From Pseudomonadota bacterium (GTDB lineage Bacteria; Pseudomonadota; Alphaproteobacteria; Rhizobiales; Tepidamorphaceae), in the NCBI GenBank assembly GCA_023458595.1, contig JAEWYT010000041.1, positions 1 through 64,000 on the forward strand: a stretch of DNA of 64,000 bases, given 5' to 3'. Made by a program: the position numbers and the translations under genes. Numbering within the stretch: position 1 is the stretch's first letter; each line of letters starts with the position of its first letter. The notes beneath the pieces are model-generated. The model was not told where the DNA came from. It searched no databases and worked only from the letters and a program-made list of their open reading frames with translations. Positions 52,476 through 60,045 of this stretch are shown piece by piece.

Positions 52476-53726
52476 ATGGACACGAACGCGGCCGACGACG
52501 ATCCCGGCATCATCCGAAGGCGCCTGGCGCGGACGCAACGGCGGCGGCGGATCGGCGCCTTCCTGCTGGTAGCGCCGCTGCTCGCGTTCACGCTTGTCGT
52601 GTTCGTGATGCCGATCGCCGACATGCTGCGTCGCAGCTTCCTCGACAACGAGCTCGCTCAGGCCTGGCCGGCCGTCTCGGCCGCCCTCGCGAGGTCGGAG
52701 GATGACGGCACGGGCGTCCCCGGCGAGGATGTCTTTGCCGCCCTTGCCGGCGACCTGCGCGGTTCCTGGGAGGCGCGCACGACCGCGGCGGCGGCACGCC
52801 GCCTCAACTACGACCTGCCCAACGGCCGGTCTCTGGCCATGAATACGGCGCGCAAGGTGGCCGGCATGGACGAGGCGCCGCATTCCTGGCGGGAGACCAT
52901 CATCGGCCTCGATCCGGGCTGGGGCGAGCGGGCCACGTGGGCGGCCATCGATCGGGCGAGGGGGCCGGTGTCGGACTTCTTCCTGCTCGCCTCGGTCGAC
53001 AGGAAGCGCGACATCGACGGTGCCATCGTCCTCGCGCCGGAGAGCGAGCGGCTCTACGTTCAGGTCTATCTGCGCACGTTTTCGATCGCGCTGACCGTGA
53101 CGCTGTTATGCCTGGTCCTCGGCTTTCCGGCCGCCTACCTGCTCGCCAACCTGCCGCCGCGCATCGGTAATGCGATGCTCATCCTCGTGCTGCTGCCGTT
53201 CTGGACGCCGCTCCTGGTGCGCACCGGCGCCTGGGTGGTGGTGCTGCAGGAGAACGGCTTCGTCAATCAGGCGATCATATGGCTCGGCCTGTCGGAGCAG
53301 CCGGTGCGGCTGATCTACAACCGCATCGGCGTCATCGTCGCGATGACCCATGTCCTGCTGCCGTTCATGATTCTGCCGGCCTACAGCGTCATGCGGACCA
53401 TTCCGCCCGACTACATGCGCGCGGCCAAGTCGCTGGGAGCGCCGCCGGTGAAGGCGTTCGTCCGGGTCTACATTCCCCAGGCGCTGCCGGGCATCGCCGC
53501 GGGGGCGTTGCTCGTCTTCATCGTCGCGCTCGGCTACTACATCACCCCCGCGCTGGTCGGTGGGGCGTCCGACAGGATGGTCTCGTCCTTCATCGCCTTC
53601 TATACGACGGCGACCGTCAACTGGGGGCTCGCCGCCGCCCTCGGCGCCGGCCTTCTCGTCGCGACGCTGGTGCTGTACGGGCTCTACGCCCGGCTGGTCG
53701 GCGGCCTGCGAACCGGGTCGGTGTGA
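52476..53726 (+). CDS. ABC transporter permease (PotB-like) with long first periplasmic loop
   Basis: A 416-residue permease, longer than the usual 280-310. After the first helix (about residues 28-52) comes an extra loop of about 130 residues (ALARSEDDGTGVPGEDVF, ETIIGLDPGWGERATW) before the core of five more helices (190-410). The EAA motif that docks the ATPase is RAAKSLGAPPVKAFVRVYIP. The extended loop is known from a subset of PotB-like permeases. It is co-transcribed with the second permease, which begins 2 nt after its stop. Confidence 0.9.
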   Translation: MDTNAADDDPGIIRRRLARTQRRRRIGAFLLVAPLLAFTLVVFVMPIADMLRRSFLDNELAQAWPAVSAALARSEDDGTGVPGEDVFAALAGDLRGSWEARTTAAAARRLNYDLPNGRSLAMNTARKVAGMDEAPHSWRETIIGLDPGWGERATWAAIDRARGPVSDFFLLASVDRKRDIDGAIVLAPESERLYVQVYLRTFSIALTVTLLCLVLGFPAAYLLANLPPRIGNAMLILVLLPFWTPLLVRTGAWVVVLQENGFVNQAIIWLGLSEQPVRLIYNRIGVIVAMTHVLLPFMILPAYSVMRTIPPDYMRAAKSLGAPPVKAFVRVYIPQALPGIAAGALLVFIVALGYYITPALVGGASDRMVSSFIAFYTTATVNWGLAAALGAGLLVATLVLYGLYARLVGGLRTGSV

Positions 53727-53728
53727 GC

Positions 53729-54553
53729 ATGGGCGGCTCGCTCACCGTCTCCGAACGGATATGGCGCGCGGTGCTGTGGGCCGGCGCGTGCACGACCTTC
53801 TTCTTCCTGCTCGCTCCGATCATCGCGATCCTGCCGCTGTCGTTGAACGACGGGCAGTTTCTCACCTATCCGATGCGCGGCCTGACGCTGCGGTGGTACG
53901 AGGAGTTCTTCACCAGCCCGCGCTGGGCCCTGTCGATCCGGAACAGCTTCTTCATCGGCGCCAGTTCGGCGGTGCTCGCGACGACGCTCGGAACGATGGC
54001 CGCCCTCGGCCTGTCGCGCGCCCAGGTCCCCGGGCACAGGGCGATCATGGCGGTGCTGCTCTCCCCGCTCATCGTGCCGGTCGTCATCTACGCGGTGGGG
54101 CTCTACTTCTTCTTCGCCCCCCTCGGTCTGACGGCATCCTACGCGGGACTGATCTTCGCGCACACGGCACTCGGCGCGCCGTTCGTGGTGATCACCGTGC
54201 TTGCCTCGCTGGCCGGATTCGACTGGAACCTGGCCCGGGCGGGCGCCAGCCTCGGCGCCGGGCCGCTGACGGTCGCCTTCAAGGTGATCTTCCCGCTGAT
54301 CCTGCCCGGCATGATCTCCGGGGCGCTGTTCGCTTTCGCGACCTCGTTCGAGGAGGTCGTGGTGATCCTCTTCATCGCTGGCCCGGAGCAGCGCACCATT
54401 CCGCGCGAGATGTTCTCGGGCCTGCGCGAGAATATCAGCCCGACGATCGCCGCCGCCGCCACTGTGCTCGTCGTGCTTTCGATCGCGCTTCTGACGTCGG
54501 TTGAACTCCTGCGCCGCCGCGGCGAACGGCTCCGCGGCGTCTCGCAGGCCTGA
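53729..54553 (+). CDS. ABC transporter permease (PotC-like)
   Basis: A 274-residue permease with six helices. The EAA docking loop is LARAGASLGAGPLTVAFKVI followed by FPLILPGMISGALFAFATSF (as IFPLILPGMISG). It starts at ATG 53729, 2 nt after the preceding stop. It completes the ATPase-SBP-permease-permease importer. A GC-rich hairpin lies downstream. Confidence 0.92.
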   Translation: MGGSLTVSERIWRAVLWAGACTTFFFLLAPIIAILPLSLNDGQFLTYPMRGLTLRWYEEFFTSPRWALSIRNSFFIGASSAVLATTLGTMAALGLSRAQVPGHRAIMAVLLSPLIVPVVIYAVGLYFFFAPLGLTASYAGLIFAHTALGAPFVVITVLASLAGFDWNLARAGASLGAGPLTVAFKVIFPLILPGMISGALFAFATSFEEVVVILFIAGPEQRTIPREMFSGLRENISPTIAAAATVLVVLSIALLTSVELLRRRGERLRGVSQA

Positions 54554-54556
54554 ATG

Positions 54557-54596
54557 CGAAAAAGCAAGACGGCGGCCGGAGGGGCCGGCCGCCGTC
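54557..54596 (-). terminator. hairpin terminator between convergent potC-like and DUF1127 genes
   Basis: A perfect 12-bp stem GACGGCGGCCGG / CCGGCCGCCGTC (54568-54579, 54585-54596). Read on the minus strand, it is followed by TTGCTTTTT, so it terminates the DUF1127 transcript. It may also stall plus-strand transcription of the ABC operon, though without a T-run there. Confidence 0.7.
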
Positions 54597-54645
54597 GCAC
54601 ATCCGATAACGCCGCTGTGCCGCGGCAGGTATCGGCTTTCGGAAT

Positions 54646-54954
54646 CTAGCGCCGCCGCATCCGGCGCTCGGCCGACCTGCGGTCGGCGGCGATGCGGCGG
54701 ACCGCCTGGGAGGCGTTGATCTCCAACGGCAGGTTGGCGGCGGTCTCGACGTCGCCGCGCGTCAGGCCGATGTCGTCGAGCATCCGGTCGTCGAGGGCGG
54801 CCATGTTCATGAACGCCCGACGGTCCTGACGACGTTCCGCGCGCCGGCGCCAGCTTTGGAGAACCGACTCCACCAGCGAGAGAAATCCCGTCTGGAAGCT
54901 CGGCCGAGCCACCGCTTCGCAGCAGGAAGAGGCGCTGTTCTCGTAGGTGCTCAT
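54646..54954 (-). CDS. DUF1127 small protein
   Basis: A 102-residue protein with a C-terminal DUF1127 module (RRAFMNMAALDDRMLDDIGL, then TRGDVETAAN). The Arg-rich tail (RRIAADRRSAERRMRRR) and helical core suggest RNA or protein binding. DUF1127 proteins in Agrobacterium and Brucella affect RNA turnover and are often controlled by the LysR regulator VtlR/LsrB. Here it is divergent from a LysR gene with two operator-like boxes between. It starts at ATG 54954, with GAGACGAGAG upstream. Confidence 0.85.
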   Translation of the reverse strand: MSTYENSASSCCEAVARPSFQTGFLSLVESVLQSWRRRAERRQDRRAFMNMAALDDRMLDDIGLTRGDVETAANLPLEINASQAVRRIAADRRSAERRMRRR

Positions 54955-55035
54955 CTCTCGTCTCCAAATCCCGCGCGGCTCCTGTTCGCCGCTGTTGCGT
55001 ATGCTGGATGGATTTGTCGGCCGAAAGGACTATTC

Positions 55036-55079
55036 AATCAAACGAATTGATTTTAGGGTGATGTTCAACGAAATTGAAC
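55036..55079. promoter_or_regulatory. two LysR-type boxes between DUF1127 and LysR genes
   Basis: AATCAA-N5-TTGATT (55036-55052) and GTTCAA-N5-TTGAAC (55063-55079) are two perfect inverted repeats with the same TCAA-N5-TTGA core, centres 27 bp apart. Each contains the T-N11-A pattern of LysR operators. The second is 23 bp upstream of the LysR start, fitting autoregulation. Confidence 0.6.
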
Positions 55080-55102
55080 AATGAACGGACAGCCGTGGAG
55101 CC

Positions 55103-56044
55103 ATGACCACGCCGGACACGAACGGACTGCCGCTCCTCGAGAACGACGTTCTGCGCACCTTCGTCGCAATCACCGAGACGGGCAGCTTCGCCCGCGCGGC
55201 CAAGGCGGTGTTCCGTACGCCGTCGGCGGTGTCGATGCAGATCCGCAAGCTCGAGGATACGCTCGGCCGCCCGGTCTTCGTGCGCGACGGCCGATCGGTC
55301 CGCCTCACCACGGAAGGCGAGGCTCTGCTCGGCTACGCCCGTCGCATCCTGCGTCTCTCCGACGAGGCCGTCGGCCTGTTCAAGGCGCCCGCCGTGGAAG
55401 GTGTTGTCTGCATCGGCACGCCGGACGACTTCGGCACCCGTTTCCTCCCCAATATCCTCAGCCGCTTCGCCCGCACCCATCCCGCCGTCGACGTCGACGT
55501 CACCCTGGACATGTCGAACGCGCTTCTCGACCGGCTCGACGAGGGTGATCTGGACCTGACCCTCGTCACGACCGCCTTCGGGCCGGAGGCGCTCGACAGG
55601 GGCCGTGTCGTCTATACCGAGCCGCTGGTCTGGGCCGGGCTCGAATGCGGCTGCGCCTACGAGCAGCGGCCGGTGCCGCTGGCCCTGGCGCCGCAGGGCT
55701 GCGCCTGGCGCGCGACGGCGCTCGCCTCCCTCGACGAGGCGGGCATCCCCTCGCGCACCGCCTATTCGAGCCCGCACTGCGCGGGCCAGATGGCGGCGAT
55801 CTACGCCGACCTGGCGATAGCGCCGTTCCCCGAGAGCCTGATCGCCAAGCCGCTCGAGCGGCTCGACGAGCGCCACGGCCTCCCGCCGCTCGGCAACTAT
55901 AACATCGTGCTGGCCAAGCGCGCGAACCTGGGGCCGGCCGCCGAGGCGCTCGCCCGCCACGTGGTGGAGAGCTTCCGCGACATCGCCAGAAGCGGGCACG
56001 CCGATACCGACGTCGAAGCGGTTCCTGACGTCGCGGCGGAGTGA
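55103..56044 (+). CDS. LysR-family transcriptional regulator (VtlR/LsrB-like context)
   Basis: A 313-residue LTTR. The winged helix-turn-helix is at residues about 15-75 (LRTFVAITETGSFARAAKAV, RTPSAVSMQIRKLEDTLG). The co-inducer domain follows (VCIGTPDDFGTRFLPNILSR, ALLDRLDEGDLDLTLVT). In Brucella and Agrobacterium, VtlR/LsrB-type LTTRs control small DUF1127 genes and AbcR sRNAs; the divergent DUF1127 gene here suggests the same type. The ligand is unknown. It ends 208 nt before the convergent RamA-like gene. Confidence 0.87.
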   Translation: MTTPDTNGLPLLENDVLRTFVAITETGSFARAAKAVFRTPSAVSMQIRKLEDTLGRPVFVRDGRSVRLTTEGEALLGYARRILRLSDEAVGLFKAPAVEGVVCIGTPDDFGTRFLPNILSRFARTHPAVDVDVTLDMSNALLDRLDEGDLDLTLVTTAFGPEALDRGRVVYTEPLVWAGLECGCAYEQRPVPLALAPQGCAWRATALASLDEAGIPSRTAYSSPHCAGQMAAIYADLAIAPFPESLIAKPLERLDERHGLPPLGNYNIVLAKRANLGPAAEALARHVVESFRDIARSGHADTDVEAVPDVAAE

Positions 56045-56251
56045 GCCGGAAGCGGAGGTTTAAGCCGGAAACGGCTTGAATCGGTTTGTGAGGGACCGGA
56101 ATCGGACTCTCAGGCGCGCCGCGCAAGCTGCTGAGGCGACTCGTGTTTTCACCCGCGCTTCAAGTCGGATCGGACTTCGGGGAACGGGCGCGGCTGCCGG
56201 CCCGGCCGTGACGGAGCCGGTGGCGATCGCCCGGCGTCCCCTCCGGGGACC

Positions 56252-58354
56252 TCACTCGTCCGGAGGCCGGAATCCGGTATCCGCAGCGCCGTCGGTCCGG
56301 GCCGCCGCCCCGCTTCGACCCGCACGACCCCGCCGTCGCTCTCCGCGCCGGCCCCCGCCTTCGCCCTCGGCGATGGTCTTCGCCGTGGGCAGGGTCACGG
56401 CGGCTGCCAGATTGGGGAACGGATCGACCTTGTTGGGCAACGCCATCGCTGCGACGAAGTGTTCCTGGAAGCGCGGCTCGAGCGCCGTCTCGATCTTCTC
56501 GACGCGTCGCACCAGCTCCTCGACCTCGGCCCGGTAGCCCCGGTTCAGGAGACACATGCGCGCCCCTGTGCCGGCCGCGTTGCCGACGGCGGAGACCTGC
56601 TTCAGGTCGCAGTCGGGGATCAGCCCGATCACCATCGCGTACTTGGTGTCGATATGCGCGCCGAAGGCGCCGGCGAGCTTGATGCGGTCGACACGGGTCG
56701 TGCCGAACTTGTCCATCAGCAGCTTCACGCCCGCGTAGAGCGCCGCCTTGGCGAGCTGGATCGCGCGCACGTCGTTCTGGGTGATGCGGATCTCCTGGTC
56801 GCCCTTCCAGAGCAGGTACGAGAACGTCCGCCCCGTCGCCTCGATGCGTGGCGAGCGCGCTGCCAGCGACCCGTCGATGACGCCGTCCCGGGTGATGATG
56901 CCGGCCAGGAACATCTCGCCGATCGCCTCGATGATGCCCGACCCGCAGATGCCGGTGACGCCGACCTGGTCGATCTTCTCCGCGAATTCCTCCTCGTCCG
57001 ACCATGCCTCGACTCCGATGACGCGGATCTTCGGCTCGAGCGTCTCCGGATCGATGCGCACCCGCTCGATCGCGCCCGGAGCGGCGCGCTGGCCGGACGA
57101 GATCTCCGCGCCCTCGAAGGCCGGACCGGTCGGCGAGCTCGCCGCCAGGATGCGGTGCCTGTTGCCGAGCACGATCTCGGCGTTGGTGCCGACGTCGACG
57201 AGAAGCGTGATCTCCTCGCTGTTCTGCGGACCCTCGGCGAGGGTGGCTCCGGCCGCGTCCGCGCCGACATGGCCGGCGATGCAGGGCAGCGTGTAGACCC
57301 GTCCGCCCGGGTTGATGCCGAGCCCGATGTCGCGGGCGGGGAAGGAGAGGGCGCTGGAGACCGCGAGCGCGAACGGCGCGCCGCCGAGCTCCCGCGGATC
57401 GATGCCGAGGAACAGGTGGTGCATGATCGGATTGCCGACGAAGACTGCTTCCAGCACGTCCTCGCGGCTCGCCTCGGCGTCGCCGACGGCCTTGTCGATC
57501 AGCCCCTCGATCGCCCCGCGCACGGCGTTGGTGAGGGCGGGGAGGCCGTCCGGGTTCATCATCAGGTAGGAGACCCGCGACATCAGGTCCTCGCCGAAGC
57601 GGATCTGCGGGTTCGCGGTCCCGGTCGAGGAGACCGTGCGCCCGGTCAGCATGTCGGTCAGATGGCAGGCGATCGTCGTCGAGCCGATGTCGACGGCGAT
57701 GCCGTAGAGCACGTCGCGGAAGCCGGGCCACATGGCGATGACGGTCGGCACGCCCTCGGTGTGGACGGCGACGGTCACCTTCCACTCCCCCCTGCGCAGC
57801 GTCTCCTGAACCTGCGACAGGAGCCGGAACTCGCAGCGCGCGCCGACGAAGCCCCATTGCGCCTCGAGCGCACGGATCAGCCGGTCGGCGTCGCCGAGGG
57901 GCTGCTCCATGTCGGGCTCGTCGACCTCGACGTAGCAGAGCTGCGTCACCGGATCGCGCGGGATCGGCCGCGCCTCGGCGCGTTTCCGGACGAGGGCCCG
58001 GTTCGTCTGCGCCTCGACGGGGATGTCGATGACGAGGTCGCCCTCGATCAGCGCCGAGCAGGACAGCCGCCGGTCCGCCGGCAGGCCGCGCACGCGGTCG
58101 TAGCGCTTCTCGGTGTCGGAATAGCCGGAAAGGTGCGAGGCCGACGAGGTGATCTGGTGCTTGGCGAAGACGCCCTCGGCGACGGTCACCTGGCAGCGCC
58201 CGCAGATGCCGCGGCCGCCGCAGACGGATTCGACGTAGACGCCGAGCTGGCGCGCCGCCTCGAGCACGGGCGTGCCGAGCGGAAAGCGGCCCCGCCGTCC
58301 CGACGGCATGAACAGGACGAGGGCATCCTTCGCCTGCGTGCTGTCCTCGCTCAT
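56252..58354 (-). CDS. RamA-like corrinoid protein reductive activator (2Fe-2S + DUF4445/ASKHA)
   Basis: 700 residues from ATG 58354 (SD GGAGGCGGG). Residues about 10-110 form a 2Fe-2S ferredoxin domain with Cys in ESVCGGRGICGRCQV and RRLSCSALIEG. Then comes the DUF4445 ASKHA-type ATPase core (GIAVDIGSTTIACHLTDM, LLVDVGTNAEIVLGNRH, GICGSGIIEAI, LAGAFGAHIDTKYA). The family reduces inactive Co(II) corrinoid on methyltransferase corrinoid proteins to Co(I) using ATP. The last ~35 residues are Gly/Arg-rich (EGGGRRGERRRGRAGRSGAA) and probably disordered. No corrinoid protein gene is visible nearby. It belongs with the methyltransferase and MetF-like genes upstream. Confidence 0.9.
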   Translation of the reverse strand: MSEDSTQAKDALVLFMPSGRRGRFPLGTPVLEAARQLGVYVESVCGGRGICGRCQVTVAEGVFAKHQITSSASHLSGYSDTEKRYDRVRGLPADRRLSCSALIEGDLVIDIPVEAQTNRALVRKRAEARPIPRDPVTQLCYVEVDEPDMEQPLGDADRLIRALEAQWGFVGARCEFRLLSQVQETLRRGEWKVTVAVHTEGVPTVIAMWPGFRDVLYGIAVDIGSTTIACHLTDMLTGRTVSSTGTANPQIRFGEDLMSRVSYLMMNPDGLPALTNAVRGAIEGLIDKAVGDAEASREDVLEAVFVGNPIMHHLFLGIDPRELGGAPFALAVSSALSFPARDIGLGINPGGRVYTLPCIAGHVGADAAGATLAEGPQNSEEITLLVDVGTNAEIVLGNRHRILAASSPTGPAFEGAEISSGQRAAPGAIERVRIDPETLEPKIRVIGVEAWSDEEEFAEKIDQVGVTGICGSGIIEAIGEMFLAGIITRDGVIDGSLAARSPRIEATGRTFSYLLWKGDQEIRITQNDVRAIQLAKAALYAGVKLLMDKFGTTRVDRIKLAGAFGAHIDTKYAMVIGLIPDCDLKQVSAVGNAAGTGARMCLLNRGYRAEVEELVRRVEKIETALEPRFQEHFVAAMALPNKVDPFPNLAAAVTLPTAKTIAEGEGGGRRGERRRGRAGRSGAAARTDGAADTGFRPPDE

Positions 58355-58678
58355 CCCGCCTCCGGCGCGGTCAATGGGTGACGGAGTGTCCATGGCCGTA
58401 AGTCCCGGAGAGGAGGTTTGTTCCGGTGATCGGACGGTGCCCGCGGGCCCTCGCCCCATCCCTCTCCCGCCGGCGGGAGAGGGAGGCGATTGCCGCGGGG
58501 GCCGAACACCTCGCATCCGTCATGCCGCGCCGGACACATCCCTGAGCGGGCCGATAGCGCTTTGATTGGAGCACAGCCGACGCCGCGCACCGCGGCCGGG
58601 CCCCCTCTCCCGCTTGCGGGAGAGGGATGGGGTGAGGGTTCGTGGCGCACACCCCGGGTACTGCGTTCGAAGCGCGCG
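58355..58678. other. 324-base spacer with inverted palindromic repeats upstream of the RamA-like gene
   Basis: No credible ORF. Two copies of a REP-like element in opposite orientation lie at 58448-58487 (CCCTCGCCCCATCCCTCTCC...) and 58601-58638 (CCCTCTCCCGCTTGCGGGAG...), 113 bases apart. Each contains a perfect CCCTCTCCCG / CGGGAGAGGG stem. The DNA between them may hold a promoter for the RamA-like gene. Confidence 0.6.
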
Positions 58679-59053
58679 TCATCGCGACCCGCCCCGCTTG
58701 CTCGCAAGCCGCTTGGCGTTCGCCCGCACCCGCTTGGCGTAGGGCTTCAGGGCGCGCCGGCCGGTGCGATCGGCCGCAGCCGCCAGCGTCGACACGTTGC
58801 CCTCGGCGAGCGCGCGGGAGACGCTCAGCCCGTCGTGCATCATCTGGAAGCCGGCCGCTACGGCCGCCTCTCCGGTCGCGGCCATCTTCTCGCGCACCAT
58901 GCGCTGCATCTCCGCCAGCGACCTGGCCGAAGCAGGTTCGGCGGCGAGCGACATCAGCCGCGCGGTGACGACGAAGGGGACGAGGCTCGCCATCGCGGCG
59001 AGCTCGAAAGCGGACCGCGAGACGGGAAGGGTGGTCCGGCGCTTGCTCTTCAA
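58679..59053 (-). CDS. small hypothetical protein between RamA-like and methyltransferase genes
   Basis: A 124-residue basic protein starting at TTG 59053 (SD GGATGAGG). A mostly helical, Met/Ala-rich sequence (AFELAAMASLVPFVVTARLM, AAVAAGFQMMHDGLSVS) ends in a Lys/Arg-rich tail (RTGRRALKPYAKRVRANAKR). The amphipathic helices recall phasin-like or DNA-binding packing proteins, but I do not recognise it. It begins 29 nt after the methyltransferase stop and should be in the same operon. Confidence 0.55.
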   Translation of the reverse strand: MKSKRRTTLPVSRSAFELAAMASLVPFVVTARLMSLAAEPASARSLAEMQRMVREKMAATGEAAVAAGFQMMHDGLSVSRALAEGNVSTLAAAADRTGRRALKPYAKRVRANAKRLASKRGGSR

Positions 59054-59082
59054 CGCGGCCTCATCCGTTGGCCCCTGTATCC

Positions 59083-60045
59083 TTACCCGGCCCGCCGGCG
59101 CGCGTCGCGGCCGCCGCGGCGCCGGCCCGCGCCACCGCCTGCCGCCATCGCCTCGCCGACCGGGCCGACGGGCATTTCGTGCGTCGGCGCATGGTCGCGA
59201 TACTTCATGATCCAGTCCGAGCAGTTCGGGTCGGTGCCGTTCAGCACGTTGGCGGCGCGCACCATCTCCATCTCCTGCGGCCGGCAGGGGTTCATGATCG
59301 CGCTCGTCATCCCCGCGCCGATCACCATCGGGATGAAGCCGGCGTTGATGCCGTGGCGATGCGGCAGACCGAAGGAAATGTTGGAGAGGCCGCAGGTCGT
59401 GTTGACCTGCAGTTCCTCGCGCAGGCGCCGCACCAGGCGAAACACCTGCCGGCCGGCGGTGCCCATCGCGCCGATCGGCATGACGAGCGGGTCGACGACC
59501 ACGTCCTGCGCCTTGATGCCGTAGTCGGCGGCGCGCTGGACGATCCTCTTCGCCACCTCGAAGCGCACGTCCGGATCCTCGGAAATGCCGGTCTCGTCGT
59601 TGGAGATCGCGACCACCGGCACGTCGTACTTCTTGACGAGCGGCAGGATCGCCTCCAGCTTCTCCTCCTCGCCCGTCACCGAATTGACCAGCGGGCGGCC
59701 CTTGGCGACCTTCAGACCGGCCTCGATCGCGGCGGTCACGGAAGAATCGATCGACAGCGGCACGTCGACCAGCTCCTGGACGATCTCAAGCGTTTTCACC
59801 AGCAGTGGCGGCTCGGTCTCGTTGGGGTTGACGGCGGTCACGCCCGCGTTGACGTCGAGCATGGTGGCGCCGGCCCAGACCTGCTCGAGCGCGTCCTTCT
59901 TCACCGTCTCGAAATTGCCCTCGATCATCTCGGCGGCGAGTTTCTTGCGGCCGGTCGGGTTGATGCGCTCGCCGATGACGCAGAACGGCTGGTCGAAGCC
60001 GATGACGATCTCTTTCGTGGCCGAAGCGACGACAGTGCGCGACAT
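59083..60045 (-). CDS. methyltetrahydrofolate-corrinoid methyltransferase (pterin-binding family)
   Basis: 320 residues from ATG 60045 (TAATG coupling to the MetF-like gene). A TIM-barrel pterin-binding (DHPS-like) domain is shown by FCVIGERINPTGRKKLAAEM, GATMLDVNAGV, PLSIDSSVTAAIEAGLK, VVAISNDETGI, VVDPLVMPIG and TTCGLSNISFGLPHRHGIN. It would move a methyl group between a corrinoid protein and THF. The C-terminus ends in a Gly/Arg-rich tail (AAGGGAGRRRGGRDARRRAG). Similar genes accompany MttB/MtgB-type trimethylamine or glycine betaine methyltransferases, which are not in this window. Confidence 0.9.
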   Translation of the reverse strand: MSRTVVASATKEIVIGFDQPFCVIGERINPTGRKKLAAEMIEGNFETVKKDALEQVWAGATMLDVNAGVTAVNPNETEPPLLVKTLEIVQELVDVPLSIDSSVTAAIEAGLKVAKGRPLVNSVTGEEEKLEAILPLVKKYDVPVVAISNDETGISEDPDVRFEVAKRIVQRAADYGIKAQDVVVDPLVMPIGAMGTAGRQVFRLVRRLREELQVNTTCGLSNISFGLPHRHGINAGFIPMVIGAGMTSAIMNPCRPQEMEMVRAANVLNGTDPNCSDWIMKYRDHAPTHEMPVGPVGEAMAAGGGAGRRRGGRDARRRAG

